Positions 1 through 11,355 of a DNA stretch of 64,000 nt are shown one piece after another. The position numbers and the translations under genes are program-made. The notes beneath the pieces are model-generated. The model was not told the DNA's origin, ran no database searches, and saw only the letters and a list, made by a program, of their open reading frames with translations. Location: contig OMOE01000002.1 of the NCBI GenBank assembly GCA_900290365.1, forward strand, positions 16,622-80,621, written 5' to 3'. This DNA comes from Syntrophobacter sp. SbD1 (GTDB lineage Bacteria; Desulfobacterota; Syntrophobacteria; Syntrophobacterales; Syntrophobacteraceae). Each line of letters opens with the position of its first letter. Within the stretch, counting starts at the first letter, position 1.

Positions 1-132
1 ATTTTTAACCTTATTCGAGGCCTCCGGACTGATCTCTTCGATGTTTTTCGGGCCTGCTTTCTCCATTTTGTTGCACCTTTTCGCCATACAAGATGTTTAG
101 ATATTTCAGCCCATCGCTCCCAACAATTAATC

Positions 133-1068
133 CTAAAAAACGGCGCTCAAAAATATCACAACAAACATAGTCACGGGATAGAAGCTGGCCCGGTTGAACA
201 GGGCCGAAGCGAGGGCTGCGGTCCTCCCGCTGTATAGGCGCCACGCGGGCAGGAGCAGAAGAAATATGCCGGCGGGAATGGCCGCAAGGAAATAGAAGGC
301 GCTAAGATGTGCAGGTGTCAGCCAGAACAGCGCAATGCTCATTATAAAAGCGATGGCCAGGGAGATTAAGACGGTCCAGGCCGATACTTCGGGTCCGAAC
401 CTTACCGGAATGGTTTCAGCCCCCATTCGTGTATCTTCTTCCAAGTCGCTCCAATCATTAGGAACGTTCTGTCCCCCGATTTCCCAAAAAAAGAACCACA
501 GGAAAAACCCGATCAGGAAAGCCGGTGCGGAATCCGGAGCTACAGCATAGATAGCGGCCAGCCCGCCGGCGCTTTTAACTCCCCCGCTAATAAAAGCCCT
601 GATCCAGCTAATTTTTAGCATCAGGCAGTAAAAGGCCTCAGCCAGGCATCCCAGGATAAATATGAGCGCGCAAACAGGATTCAGGACCCAGGCCCCGAGC
701 AGGGCGATTGCCCCCCAAGCGGCAGTCCACAACATTCCGTCCTTCAGGCTGAGCAGGCCCTGCGCCATCGGATGGCGCGCGTAGACAGCGTCCAGGTCTC
801 CGGCGGAGCACTTGAGTCCGCACTCGCGGATTTTTCGCCGATCAGCTCTATAGTCAACGACGTCGTTTAGGGCATATACGGCGGTATATCCGGAAAAGGC
901 TGTCACAAGACCTATTATGATCACGTGGACGGGAGGAATCGAGCCGAGCCAGAGAAGGGCCGCCAGCGCCGGGGTTGCCATATCGAGCAACCCGTGCGGC
1001 GTGCGTGACAATGCCAAAAATAATTTTATCCGGGGCTGGGATGATATCGTTGAGGCACTCGATTGCAT
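133..1068 (-). CDS. UbiA-family prenyltransferase, membrane protein
   Basis: ORF 311 aa; UbiA-like motif NDVVDYRADRR plus multiple hydrophobic helices. Confidence 0.8.
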   Translation of the reverse strand: MQSSASTISSQPRIKLFLALSRTPHGLLDMATPALAALLWLGSIPPVHVIIIGLVTAFSGYTAVYALNDVVDYRADRRKIRECGLKCSAGDLDAVYARHPMAQGLLSLKDGMLWTAAWGAIALLGAWVLNPVCALIFILGCLAEAFYCLMLKISWIRAFISGGVKSAGGLAAIYAVAPDSAPAFLIGFFLWFFFWEIGGQNVPNDWSDLEEDTRMGAETIPVRFGPEVSAWTVLISLAIAFIMSIALFWLTPAHLSAFYFLAAIPAGIFLLLLPAWRLYSGRTAALASALFNRASFYPVTMFVVIFLSAVF

Positions 1069-1082
1069 TTAAGTGAACCTTT

Positions 1083-2447
1083 TTACCCGTTTATTACCAC
1101 TGTCTTTATGTTGACGAATTCTTTGAGCCCGAAATGAGAAAGTTCCCTGCCGAATCCGGACTTTTTTACGCCCCCGAATGGAAGGCGCGGATCGGACTTA
1201 ACCATGCCGTTTATGGCGACAAACCCTGCGTCTATTTCTCCGGCAAGTCTTTCCCCCGCACGAATGTCCCTGGTCCAGATCGCAGCTCCCAGGCCGAACT
1301 CGGTTTCATTGGCAATCCGGATCATTTCTTCTTCGCTGCGCACCGTGATCAAGGTGGCGATCGGGCCAAAGACCTCCTCTTTCCAAACTCGCATTTCCTC
1401 GGTAAGCCCCGTCAAAATAACCGGTTGGAAGAAATAGCCCTGGTTCGGCGGCTCAGGTCCCCGGTAGACTCGTGCGCCCTTTTTCAGGGCATCTTCGAGC
1501 TGTTTGTCCAGAGTTTCCAGAAATTCTTGCCTGGCGACCGGTCCCAAATCGGTAGCTTCATCCATCGGGTCGCCAATCTTGATGCCATTAAGCACGTCCA
1601 CAAATTTTTCTCGAAAAGCCTCCGAGACGGATTCCTTCACTATCAGCCGTTTGGCTGCGATGCAGCTTTGACCGGCGTTTGCCATTCTGGATCTGACCGC
1701 GGCGAGGGCGGCTCTGTCCAGATCCGCATCTTCGAGGACCATAAACGGGTCGGAGCCGCCGAGTTCCAGAACGACCTTCTTGAGGTTCTTTCCGGCCAGT
1801 TCGGCGACTTTGGAACCGGCGGCGACGCTTCCGGTCAGTGAAACCCCGTCGACAACATCCTGGTCTATCAGACGTTCGGCACCCTTCGAGTCAATCAGAA
1901 GAGTTTGAAAGACATGCTCAGGGAAGCCTGCTTCGCGAAATATCTTCTCTATCTCGATCGCCGTTATGGGAACATTGGACGCGTGTTTGAGCAGGCACAC
2001 ATTGCCGGCCGCAAGGGTCGGCACAGCCCAGCGCGCCACCTGCCAGAAAGGAAAATTCCAGGGCATTATTCCAAAAATGACGCCAAGCGGCTCGAATGCG
2101 ACATAGCTTTTCGCCGCCCCGGTGTCGATCGCTTCTCCAGCCAGGAATTTTTCTGCATTTTGGTGATAATAATCACATAAAAGAGCACATTTTTCGACTT
2201 CACCCATGGCATCCCGAATCGGCTTGCCCATTTCAACTGTGGTTATCCGGCCGTACTCCCTTTTCTTCTGCCGTAAGATCGATGCCAGCTTGGCAACAGG
2301 TTTCACACGGTCGGAAACGGAAAGCTTTCTCCATTTCTTAAAAGCTTCTCTACTTCTAAGAACCGCCTGGCGACAGGCTTCATCGGACAGCGTATCGAAC
2401 TCCGCGTTCACTTCACCCGTAAATGGATTTACAGATTTCAACTTCAT
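1083..2447 (-). CDS. NAD(P)-dependent aldehyde dehydrogenase, succinate-semialdehyde dehydrogenase-like
   Basis: [12 protein letters not shown] start, [23 protein letters not shown] catalytic Cys motif, EEVFGPIA; start chosen at internal Met. Confidence 0.85.
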   Translation of the reverse strand: MKLKSVNPFTGEVNAEFDTLSDEACRQAVLRSREAFKKWRKLSVSDRVKPVAKLASILRQKKREYGRITTVEMGKPIRDAMGEVEKCALLCDYYHQNAEKFLAGEAIDTGAAKSYVAFEPLGVIFGIMPWNFPFWQVARWAVPTLAAGNVCLLKHASNVPITAIEIEKIFREAGFPEHVFQTLLIDSKGAERLIDQDVVDGVSLTGSVAAGSKVAELAGKNLKKVVLELGGSDPFMVLEDADLDRAALAAVRSRMANAGQSCIAAKRLIVKESVSEAFREKFVDVLNGIKIGDPMDEATDLGPVARQEFLETLDKQLEDALKKGARVYRGPEPPNQGYFFQPVILTGLTEEMRVWKEEVFGPIATLITVRSEEEMIRIANETEFGLGAAIWTRDIRAGERLAGEIDAGFVAINGMVKSDPRLPFGGVKKSGFGRELSHFGLKEFVNIKTVVING

Positions 2448-2533
2448 GAATTCCCTCCTCAACAAATCATAATCGACGAGGAGAAATTTACAGGGAAAAT
2501 AGGCTTTTATGCAACACAGTTATTCACAGTTAT

Positions 2534-3250
2534 TTAATTGCCCTTTTCCGAAAGCTGTTTTTTTATTTCCCGCTTCATGAAGTTGATGGATTTGGTAACC
2601 GGTATACTCTTGGGGCATACGCGGGTGCATTCGAAGTAATTTGCGCAGGGCCATACGCTGTTTGGTTCGTTCAACTTCTCGATCCTGCCCGCAAACCGGC
2701 CGTCTCGCGAATCATAGAGGTACCTGTAGGCCCACACCAAGGCAGCCGGGCCGACGTAGTCGGGATTTTCCTGCATTACGGGGCATGCGCCGGTACAGCA
2801 GGCGCATAGAATGCATCGGATCACTTCCTCCGCTTTCTTGTGGTCTTCCGGGCTTTGCAGCCTTTCCTTATCCGGCGGGGCCTCGTCCTGAATCAGATAG
2901 GGGCGCATGGAATCGATCCTGGCCAGGAAATCTTCCATGTCGACTATAAGGTCTTTGCGGACCTGAAAAAAGGGCAGCGGCTCCAGGGTGATTTCCTCCG
3001 AGCCGGCATAATCCTTGACCAGCTTTTGGCACGCGAGCGCACAGACACCGTTGATTCGCATGCCATCGGAGCCGCAAACTCCATGAGCGCAAGACATCCG
3101 GTAGCCAAGCGTTCCGTCCTGTTCCCATTTGATCCTGTTGAGGCAGTCCAAAATACGCTCTTCCGGTCTGGCCTCCACCGTATAGGTGCTGTAGTGGGCC
3201 TCCTCGCCCGATTGGGGGTCGAACCGGAATATCCTAAATCTAAGTCCCAT
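2534..3250 (-). CDS. sdhB: Succinate dehydrogenase/fumarate reductase iron-sulfur subunit
   Basis: SCAHGVCGSDGMRING 2Fe-2S motif; CILCACCTGACPV and CTRVCPKSIPV cluster motifs; overlaps sdhA end. Confidence 0.92.
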   Translation of the reverse strand: MGLRFRIFRFDPQSGEEAHYSTYTVEARPEERILDCLNRIKWEQDGTLGYRMSCAHGVCGSDGMRINGVCALACQKLVKDYAGSEEITLEPLPFFQVRKDLIVDMEDFLARIDSMRPYLIQDEAPPDKERLQSPEDHKKAEEVIRCILCACCTGACPVMQENPDYVGPAALVWAYRYLYDSRDGRFAGRIEKLNEPNSVWPCANYFECTRVCPKSIPVTKSINFMKREIKKQLSEKGN

Positions 3251-3251
3251 A

Positions 3252-4973
3252 TCAGTATGCCCTCGGTTTAGGTTCAAATCGGGTTACCGTAACCGGTTTG
3301 CCGCTAATCGATAAGCCGGGGCCGGTCTTTTGGACCAGGGTATGTTTCAGCCAATGCTCGTCGTCCCTGCCGGGATAGTCTTCCCTCGAATGAGCGCCGC
3401 GGCTTTCAGTTCTGTTGAGCGCTGAGGCCGCTATCGCTTCGGCGAGAGGCAGCATATTTTGAAGCTCGAGGGCATCCATAAGATCGGTGTTGTAGCGATT
3501 TCCCAGGTTATCGATACAGATATTGCGGGCTCTTTGTTCCAGCTCCCTGACTGCTTCAAGGGCCTTTTTTAAACCTTGCTCGTGCCGAAAAACCGAGCAA
3601 TCCGCCGTCATGATTTCCTGCAGGGACTGCCGGATGCTCACACTTTTTTCGCCTTTTCTCTTTTCCTTGATTCGTCTGATCCTTTCGGCCGTGTCCCGCT
3701 CAGGCCCAGACGGGGGATCTACCCAGGAGAGGCGATCGAGGTTCTCCAAAATGTGTTGTCCGGCCCTTCTCCCGAAAACGACAAGATCGAGCAGGGAATT
3801 GCAGCCGAGCCGATTTGCCCCGTGAAGCGAGATGCACGAACACTCGCCGGCCGCATAAAGCCCGGGCACGGGATTATTTTTCATATCAGTTACGTTTCCG
3901 TCATTATTTACCGGGATGCCACCCATCATATAATGGCAAGTCGGATGAATCGGGATCTGGTCTCTAGCCGGGTCGAGGCCAAGGTAAATTTTTACGAAAG
4001 AAGAGATATCCGAAAGCCTTTCGGCCAGCTTTTCTTCTCCGAGATGAGTGAGGTCGAGATAGACGTAGTCCTGTCCATTTATTCCCCTGCCCTCCCGAAT
4101 CTCGGTAAATATGGCGCGGGAGACCATGTCCCTTGGCGCGAGGTCTTTAATAGTGGGAGCGTATCTTTCCATGAACCGCTCGCCCTCGCTGTTGCGGAGA
4201 ATCCCACCCTCCCCTCTTGCAGCCTCGGTAATGAGCACTCCCAGCCCCCATATCCCGGTCGGATGGAACTGTACAAATTCCATGTCTTCCAGAGGAAGCC
4301 CCTGCCTGTAGGTGAGGGCAAGACCATCTCCGGTGCTCGCGAACGCGTTGGATGTCACTTTGTATACTTTACCGTATCCACCGGTGGCAATCAGGACCGC
4401 CCTGCCCTGGAAGAAGTGTACCTCACCTGTCGCAAGCTCATAGGCAACCAACCCGGCAACCTGCCCGTCGCGGATAACCAGATCGAGCACGTGAAATTCC
4501 GGGTATATCTTGATTCCCTTCTTTACAGCTTGGAAATAAAGGGTGTCCATCATGACCCGCCCGGACCTGTCAGCCGCATAGCATATCCGTTTGACAGGCG
4601 CCTGGCCGAAATTGCTTGTGTGCCCTCCAAAGAAACGCTGGGCTATTTTGCCCTCCGGGGTGCGGTTGAAGGGAACGCCCATATGCTCCAGTTCATATAC
4701 GGCCCTTATGGCGTCTTTAGCCAGGATTTCCGCAACGTCCTGGTCGGTCAGGTAATCTCCGCCCTTGATCGTATCGTACATATGCCATTCCCAGGAATCA
4801 GGCTCTTCGTTCTGAAGTGCTGCGGCTATGCCGCCTTGTGCCGCCCCGGAATGCGATCTTGTAGGATACACTTTGCTGAAGAGCGCGACATCAGCCTTAC
4901 CAGCCACCTCGGTCGCAGCCCTCAGTCCGGCGAGTCCCGCCCCGACAATCAGGACATCGTGTTTGAAAACCAT
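3252..4973 (-). CDS. sdhA: Succinate dehydrogenase/fumarate reductase flavoprotein subunit
   Basis: [14 protein letters not shown] motif, [26 protein letters not shown]. Confidence 0.93.
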   Translation of the reverse strand: MVFKHDVLIVGAGLAGLRAATEVAGKADVALFSKVYPTRSHSGAAQGGIAAALQNEEPDSWEWHMYDTIKGGDYLTDQDVAEILAKDAIRAVYELEHMGVPFNRTPEGKIAQRFFGGHTSNFGQAPVKRICYAADRSGRVMMDTLYFQAVKKGIKIYPEFHVLDLVIRDGQVAGLVAYELATGEVHFFQGRAVLIATGGYGKVYKVTSNAFASTGDGLALTYRQGLPLEDMEFVQFHPTGIWGLGVLITEAARGEGGILRNSEGERFMERYAPTIKDLAPRDMVSRAIFTEIREGRGINGQDYVYLDLTHLGEEKLAERLSDISSFVKIYLGLDPARDQIPIHPTCHYMMGGIPVNNDGNVTDMKNNPVPGLYAAGECSCISLHGANRLGCNSLLDLVVFGRRAGQHILENLDRLSWVDPPSGPERDTAERIRRIKEKRKGEKSVSIRQSLQEIMTADCSVFRHEQGLKKALEAVRELEQRARNICIDNLGNRYNTDLMDALELQNMLPLAEAIAASALNRTESRGAHSREDYPGRDDEHWLKHTLVQKTGPGLSISGKPVTVTRFEPKPRAY

Positions 4974-4988
4974 TCAGGGTCTCCTTTT

Positions 4989-6188
4989 TCACTTTCCTCT
5001 GGCAGCCAAAGGCTCATAGGTGCATCCCACAACCCCGCAATAGTGGCCGACATATTCCGCTTCCGGCCTGTACAATGCAGGCTTATCCTGGGCCTCGGCG
5101 AACTTTTCCTCGATGATATGCGCGCACCACCCCGCGATTCGTGAGACAGCGAAGACCGGTGTCATCATGTCGATTGGAATTCCCATCATGGCATACACAG
5201 AACCGCTATAGAAATCGACATTAGTCCTGATGCTGCTTTTGCCTAAAGACAGGAACTCTTTGTGACCCTCTTCTTCTATACGATCGAGGTACTCGTACCA
5301 TTTTTGGTGGCCGCTTTTTTCCGCCAGCCGATGCGACATCAACTTGAGTATTTTTGCGCGTGGATCGACAGTTTTGTAAACGGCATGCCCCATTCCCATA
5401 ATTATGCGGCCGCTGCCGATCATGTTTTTGACCCAGGCGCCGATCTCATCCACCGATTTTACTTCGGATATCACCTGGAGCAGCATCTTCATTACCCGCG
5501 CATTGGCGCCGCCATGCAAACTTCCGGAGAGTGCGCCCACCCCGGCGGAGATTCCCGCATACATGTGAGCCTTTGTCGATACGACCTCACGACAGGCGAA
5601 GGTGGAGGCATTGAAGGTGTGCTCGGCATGCAGAATCAGGCAGACATCGAGATCGCGCGCGGTTTCCTTGTCGGGCTTCTTTCCGGTGAGCTGCCACAAA
5701 AAATTGCCGGCGTGGCAGAGGGCGTTATCAGGCGGAAGCGGCTTCTGCCCGTTTCTGATCCGATGCCAGGCGGCGATCACAGCGGGGAAGCGGGCTATCA
5801 GCCGGACGGCCTTTCTTGTATTGGCTTCCCTGGAATCATCGTAGAGCTCCGGATCAGCGATACCCAGTATGGGGACGCTAGCCTGGAGCACATCCATCGG
5901 GTCGGCATCTTTAGGAAATTTTTCAAGGCACTCCAATACGAACCCGGGCAGGTCGCGCGACTGCACAACCTGACTTTCGAACCTCTCAAGCTCGCTCCCC
6001 CTCGGCAAGTATCCGTTGAGGAGCAGGGAAACTGTTTCCATAAATGTCGACTGTTCGGCCAGCTCTTCGATCCTGAAGCCGCGATAGATCAGAACCCCGT
6101 TTTCGCCGTCGATGTAGCTGATCTTCGTATCGGCGACTGCAACTCCTCGCAGGCCGATGTTCTTAATGCGGACAGTATCTGCGGCCAT
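4989..6188 (-). CDS. gltA: Citrate synthase
   Basis: LHAEHTFNASTFACREV, GALSGSLHGGAN, GMGHAVYKTVDPRA motifs; start at internal Met. Confidence 0.92.
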   Translation of the reverse strand: MAADTVRIKNIGLRGVAVADTKISYIDGENGVLIYRGFRIEELAEQSTFMETVSLLLNGYLPRGSELERFESQVVQSRDLPGFVLECLEKFPKDADPMDVLQASVPILGIADPELYDDSREANTRKAVRLIARFPAVIAAWHRIRNGQKPLPPDNALCHAGNFLWQLTGKKPDKETARDLDVCLILHAEHTFNASTFACREVVSTKAHMYAGISAGVGALSGSLHGGANARVMKMLLQVISEVKSVDEIGAWVKNMIGSGRIIMGMGHAVYKTVDPRAKILKLMSHRLAEKSGHQKWYEYLDRIEEEGHKEFLSLGKSSIRTNVDFYSGSVYAMMGIPIDMMTPVFAVSRIAGWCAHIIEEKFAEAQDKPALYRPEAEYVGHYCGVVGCTYEPLAARGK

Positions 6189-6222
6189 TTTATCCTCCGG
6201 ATGGTTTCTCAAGGCTCATAGT

Positions 6223-8151
6223 TTAGCGGTTTTTGACCATGTTCAATGCGCCGCCATCGAGCAACATTCGGCGCATTCTTTCCGAAACATTCAGAAAGAC
6301 CCTTATTTTTTTACCATCAATATCCACTTGCAACTCGACGGCGCCACCGGCAAGATTTTTTCGAATTTCAGGATAGACGATCACTGCCCCGGTATTGATT
6401 GAATTGTAGTCATCAGGATTGGCGAACACCAGCGGGAGAATTCCGTAGTTGCAAAGATTGGCCATGTGGATCCTGGCGAAGCTCTTTGCCAGTACCGCCC
6501 TGACGCCGAGATAACGTGGCGCCAGAGCCGCGTGCTCCCGGCTCGATCCTTGACCGTAGTTTTCTCCACCGATGACCGTAACCGCGCCGGCATCCTTGCA
6601 TTTTTGCGCAAATTCAGTATCGATGATCGAAAATACAAACTGGCTTATAGCAGGGATATTCGATCTGAGCGGAAGGACCTTGCTGCCCGCCGGCATTATG
6701 GTATCCGTCGATATATTATCACCGGCCACCAGCACCACTTTAGTTTCCAAAGACTCCGGCAGGGACGCGAATGTGGGCAGTGGAGCGATGTTCGGCCCCC
6801 GGACGACCTGAGTTTTCCTCAGTTCCAGGCTTGGCCTGATAATCGAAAGCTCATCTACGAGATATTCTTTCGGGTCTTGAATTCTTGGATATTCCATTTC
6901 CCCGCCCAAGTCCCGTGGATCGGTTATAACCCCCTTGAGCGCAGCGGCTGCGCCTGTTTCGGGCGAACAAAGATAGACACGGTCGTCTTTGGTTCCGGAA
7001 CGTCCCGGGAAATTGCGGGGCATGGTCCGAAGACTGACTTGGCCGGTTCCAGGCGCCTGCCCCATGCCAATGCAGCCCAGGCACCCGGGTTCGTGTATTC
7101 GCGCCCCCGCACGCAGAAGCGGCACAACCCCTCCCCCTGCCGCCACATTCTCCATAACCTGCCTGCTGCCTGGGTTAATATTGACAGACGTCCAGGGGGA
7201 AGAATGTCTGCCTTCGAGAATCCGGGCTACCACCATCAAATCCCTGAAGGATGAATTCACGCTGCTCCCCACGATGACCTGATCCACTTTCAATCCGGCA
7301 ACTTTGCGCACAGGGACCACGTTACCGGGCGAATGCGGCTGAGCGATGAGGGGCTCGACTTTGGAAAGATCGATTTCATCATATTCGTCGTATTCGGCCG
7401 ATGGATCAGCGTTGAGTTCGATCCAGGCATTCCCCCTCCCCTGGGCCTCCAGATAGGATCGAGTGTTTTTGTCCGACGGAAAAATCGAGCTGGTCGCCCC
7501 CAACTCGGTACCCATATTGCCTATGGTCTCCCGGTCTGTTGCCGACAGGCTTTCGACCCCCGGGCCGTAATATTCGACGATCTTCCCGATACAGCCCCTG
7601 ACGTCATAGCGCCGGAGCATCTCAAGTATAACGTCCTTGGCACTGACCCATTCCGGCAGTTTTCCAATGAGTTTAACCCCAAGCACTTTTGGACAGGGGA
7701 AATGATAAGGGTGTCCTGCCATAGCCAGGGCAATGTCAAGCCCGCCCGCGCCAATTCCAAGCACCGACACGCCGGCCGCGCCCGGAGTATGGCTGTCTGA
7801 GCCAAGCAGGGTCTTCCCGGGAATTCCGAACCTTTCCATATGAACCTGGTGGGAAACTCCGTTGCCTGCCGGGCTGAAATGGATTCCATACCTGGCGGAA
7901 GCGCTTTGGAGGTATAAGTGGTCGTCGGCATTTTTGTTGTCTGTCTGGATGATGTTATGATCGACATACTGAACGGCAATTTCCGCTTTTATCGTGTCCA
8001 TTCCCAGGGCCTCGAATCCCAACATGGCCATGGTTCCCGTGGCGTCCTGAAGAAGAATCTGATCGATTCTGATGCCGATTTCCTCTCCGGCGACGAACTT
8101 TCCTTCAACCAAGTGGGCTTCAAGTATCTTGTGGGTCAGATTCTTCGCCAC
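6223..8151 (-). CDS. acn: Aconitate hydratase
   Basis: GSDSHTPGAAGVSVLGIGAGG, CLGCIGMG, GGENYGQGSSREHAALAPRYLG. Confidence 0.93.
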   Translation of the reverse strand: MAKNLTHKILEAHLVEGKFVAGEEIGIRIDQILLQDATGTMAMLGFEALGMDTIKAEIAVQYVDHNIIQTDNKNADDHLYLQSASARYGIHFSPAGNGVSHQVHMERFGIPGKTLLGSDSHTPGAAGVSVLGIGAGGLDIALAMAGHPYHFPCPKVLGVKLIGKLPEWVSAKDVILEMLRRYDVRGCIGKIVEYYGPGVESLSATDRETIGNMGTELGATSSIFPSDKNTRSYLEAQGRGNAWIELNADPSAEYDEYDEIDLSKVEPLIAQPHSPGNVVPVRKVAGLKVDQVIVGSSVNSSFRDLMVVARILEGRHSSPWTSVNINPGSRQVMENVAAGGGVVPLLRAGARIHEPGCLGCIGMGQAPGTGQVSLRTMPRNFPGRSGTKDDRVYLCSPETGAAAALKGVITDPRDLGGEMEYPRIQDPKEYLVDELSIIRPSLELRKTQVVRGPNIAPLPTFASLPESLETKVVLVAGDNISTDTIMPAGSKVLPLRSNIPAISQFVFSIIDTEFAQKCKDAGAVTVIGGENYGQGSSREHAALAPRYLGVRAVLAKSFARIHMANLCNYGILPLVFANPDDYNSINTGAVIVYPEIRKNLAGGAVELQVDIDGKKIRVFLNVSERMRRMLLDGGALNMVKNR

Positions 8152-8356
8152 TGCTTCCTCCTGTAATTTTGTGACAACTTTTTGCTAGATTCCCACCGGA
8201 CTTGCCGTACGGCGTGTCCCCATTCGCTCGGGTCATGAGTCGCAACCCATAGAGTCCGGTGCATTTTTTACGATAAACTTGAAGACAAAACCTAAGATTA
8301 TGGCCAGGTATTGTCAATTACGGATCCAAATGCGGAGTGGGTATGACATAAAAATG

Positions 8357-8396
8357 AAAGGGACTGCAGTCATTTTATCAGGCTTACAGTCCCTTT
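8357..8396 (-). terminator. Hairpin terminator downstream of HU gene
   Basis: aaagggactg ... cagtcccttt inverted repeat between HU and acn leader. Confidence 0.6.
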
Positions 8397-8429
8397 TAGA
8401 TTTCTAATTGAAAGTCAGGCTTTAGTATT

Positions 8430-8702
8430 TTATTTGACTTTTTCACTGAGGGTCTTGCCGGCTTTGAACTTAACAACCTTTGACGCGGGAATTTTGATCT
8501 TTTCGCCGGTCCGGGGATTGCGGCCTTCACGCTGTGATCTTGAACCTACACTGAAGGTGCCAAATCCTACAAGCGTGATCTTGTCTCCTGAAGCCAGAGC
8601 GTCGGAAACAGCGGAGACGAACCCATCAACTGCTTTCTCGGACTGTGATTTGGTAATTCCACCTTCACTTGCGATCTTGCCAACTAATTCGGCCTTTGTC
8701 AT
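8430..8702 (-). CDS. hup: HU family DNA-binding protein
   Basis: 90 aa, [38 protein letters not shown] signature. Confidence 0.95.
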   Translation of the reverse strand: MTKAELVGKIASEGGITKSQSEKAVDGFVSAVSDALASGDKITLVGFGTFSVGSRSQREGRNPRTGEKIKIPASKVVKFKAGKTLSEKVK

Positions 8703-9105
8703 TTTCTTTCCTCCTCAACTCTATTAGGTGATGAAAAACCTCCTCCTGAACCGCCTGAAAACTGATGTTTTCAGCACACTTCCCCTCCAACCGGGACCAA
8801 ATTAAAAATCCGGAACCGGCCGGCAACTCAATTTATTCTCAGCAAAAAGTCCCTCAATCCGCTTCTGCTCAAGTTTTGACTACATTTGATTCTTATTATA
8901 CGTATTAATAGCTTTGTCCATAAAAATCGACATCAGAGACGATAAAAAATGGCCACAGCTCTTATCTGAGAAGAATATGGCCTGATAATGCGAAGCGCAA
9001 GAGAAATATTCCGGCCCGGCACCGATTTCTTACATTTATTGCTTTTTTTAGGGGTGTCTTTTATAAAAAATTTTACCAGACATCTTCAGTCTCACTGTCC
9101 CCTGA

Positions 9106-11265
9106 TCATTCCATAGACCTCTGTACCCTGTAGACACCTCTTTCGTTTCTAAGTGCAGACATTACTCGCTGGAGGTGCCTTGAGTCTTTCACCTCTATTC
9201 GCAGGTGGCAGATGCTTGAAGTATCCGCCTGATTGTCGACCTTGAGACTTATTACATTCACATCCATTTGACCCAGCACTCCATTTAGAGCGGCAAGGGT
9301 GCCCCTCTCCCCGGAGTGGATAATCCGGATGTCCACCGGAAAGAGCTGTTCCTTACCCGAATCCCATTGGACATCTATTTTCCTGCCTTCGTCGCTTCCT
9401 CTTTCGAGGTTCTTGCATGAAACCCGGTGAACTGTAATCCCTCGCCCCCTGGTTATATACCCCATTACAGGCTCTCCAGGAACGGGATTGCAGCATTGAG
9501 CCATTCGGATCAAGACGTCTTTGACACCTTCCACCCTGATTCCTTCTTTTGAAGAAACCGGCCTTCGCTTCTCGACAAGAATCTCTTCTTTGGGATGTTC
9601 CTCGTCTTGAGGAAGTATTGTCAGTTTACTGATTACCTGATTGGCGGTAACCTTGTGATAACCAATGCCGGCCAGGAGATCTTCGACGCTTTTCAGGGAA
9701 AAGGCCTTTGCCGCCTCTGCGAGCAGGGGTGAATTCAGGTAGTTGTTGAAATTCAAACCTTTCTTTCTGAATTCCCTCTCGCAGATTTCTCTGCCCTCAG
9801 AGATCGAACGCTCTCTTTCCTCGGTTTTGAACCAATGCTTGATGCGGCTTATTGCCTTGGTGGACTTGACCTGCTTCAACCAATCTTTACTCGGCCGATG
9901 ATTGGCGGAGGTAAGCACTTCAACGGTATCGCCGTTTTCGAGCTCATATCTGAGCGGCACGAGTTTGCCGTTTACTCTTGAACCGACACACCTGTGCCCC
10001 ACTTCAGTATGCACCTCATAGGCGAAGTCAACGGGCGTTGAGCCTTTCGGAAAGGCCTTGACGTCTCCATTGGGTGTGAAGACATATACTTCATCGGGAT
10101 AGAAGTCGACTTTGAGCGCCTCCATTACGGACCTGGAATCCGCCCGCTCGCCCGCCAAATCCTTGCTCAATTCCATTATTTCGCGGAACCACGAAAAGCG
10201 CTGAGTCTCCTGCTGGTCGCTCCGTGTAACCGGTTTACCCTCTTTGTAGAGCCAGTGAGCGGCAATACCTTCGTTTGCGATCCGATCCATCTCCTCGGTT
10301 CGAATCTGCACTTCCATTCGTTCTCCGTAAGGACCTATTACGGTTGTGTGCAGCGATTGGTACATGTTTGATTTTGGTCTTGCCACATAGTCTTTGTACC
10401 TGCCTTCCACCGGCTCCCACAATGCGTGGATAAGGGCAAGGGTTTCATAGCAGGATTTGATCGAATCCACTATGATCCGGAATGCAGTCAGATCGTATAT
10501 GAGCGTCATGTCCAACTTTTGGCGCTGCATCTTCTGATAAATGCTGTAGATGTGCTTGGGACGGCCGCGGATTCGGCCGCGGATTTCAAATTCAGCCATC
10601 CGCGCCTGCAGAATATCCTCCACCTCCCTGATATAGCGAATCCGATCCTCCTCGGTTTTAGCGAGCCCCGACTCTATTTCATCATATTCTTTAGGATAAA
10701 GGCACCTGTAGGACAGGTTTTCCAGTTCCTGCTTCATCCATTCAATACCGAGTCTACCCGCGAGCGGCGCATAAATATCGAGGGTTTCCTGCGCGAAATT
10801 AGCGCCGGATCGATCGGTTCGGCAGATAGTTCCTCCGATACCGTCGAGACGGTCTGCAAGCTTGACAAGGACAACCCTGACGTCCCGTGAGATCGCCATG
10901 ATCATTTTCCGGATATATTCGGCCTGGCGCTCTTTTCGACTGGTGTAGGCAATCTGAGTCAGCTTGGTAACACCCTGGATAATCTGAGCGACCTCCCGGC
11001 CGAACATCTCAGTGAGGTCTTCCGGGGTAATATATTCTCTTTCAAGGCAATGATGCAGCAGACCGGCGGCGATGCTCTCTTCATCGAGGCGCATCCTTGC
11101 GAGAATCGCCGCGACTGCAAGCGGATGATCGAGATAAGGCTCACCACGCAGGGAGCTTATACCCCTGTAAGCCTTGGAGATAAAAACATAGGCCTTCTCC
11201 AGAAGCTGGGTATTTGCCCTGGGAAGATAATCCTGTATTAGGTCCAGCAATTCAAAGAAGCGCAA
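9106..11265 (-). CDS. Bifunctional (p)ppGpp synthetase/hydrolase RelA/SpoT family
   Basis: 719 aa with HD, synthetase (RPKSNMYQSLHTTV), TGS (FTPNGDVKAFPKGSTPVDFAYEVHT) and ACT regions. Confidence 0.93.
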   Translation of the reverse strand: MRFFELLDLIQDYLPRANTQLLEKAYVFISKAYRGISSLRGEPYLDHPLAVAAILARMRLDEESIAAGLLHHCLEREYITPEDLTEMFGREVAQIIQGVTKLTQIAYTSRKERQAEYIRKMIMAISRDVRVVLVKLADRLDGIGGTICRTDRSGANFAQETLDIYAPLAGRLGIEWMKQELENLSYRCLYPKEYDEIESGLAKTEEDRIRYIREVEDILQARMAEFEIRGRIRGRPKHIYSIYQKMQRQKLDMTLIYDLTAFRIIVDSIKSCYETLALIHALWEPVEGRYKDYVARPKSNMYQSLHTTVIGPYGERMEVQIRTEEMDRIANEGIAAHWLYKEGKPVTRSDQQETQRFSWFREIMELSKDLAGERADSRSVMEALKVDFYPDEVYVFTPNGDVKAFPKGSTPVDFAYEVHTEVGHRCVGSRVNGKLVPLRYELENGDTVEVLTSANHRPSKDWLKQVKSTKAISRIKHWFKTEERERSISEGREICEREFRKKGLNFNNYLNSPLLAEAAKAFSLKSVEDLLAGIGYHKVTANQVISKLTILPQDEEHPKEEILVEKRRPVSSKEGIRVEGVKDVLIRMAQCCNPVPGEPVMGYITRGRGITVHRVSCKNLERGSDEGRKIDVQWDSGKEQLFPVDIRIIHSGERGTLAALNGVLGQMDVNVISLKVDNQADTSSICHLRIEVKDSRHLQRVMSALRNERGVYRVQRSME

Positions 11266-11355
11266 CTAACGCCTCCTAAATGCAGGAGCGGGAAGCGGGA
11301 AGCCGGGAGCTGGAAGGTGACAAATTCCTGCTTCCTGCTTCTCGCTACCAGCTTC

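Noticed and set aside
3576-5144. 522-aa plus-strand ORF antisense to sdhA/gltA
   Set aside because: Shadow ORF opposite strongly conserved coding sequence, with no recognisable domain. Similar long antisense ORFs at 5262-6221, 36538-37521 and 60328-61209 were rejected for the same reason.
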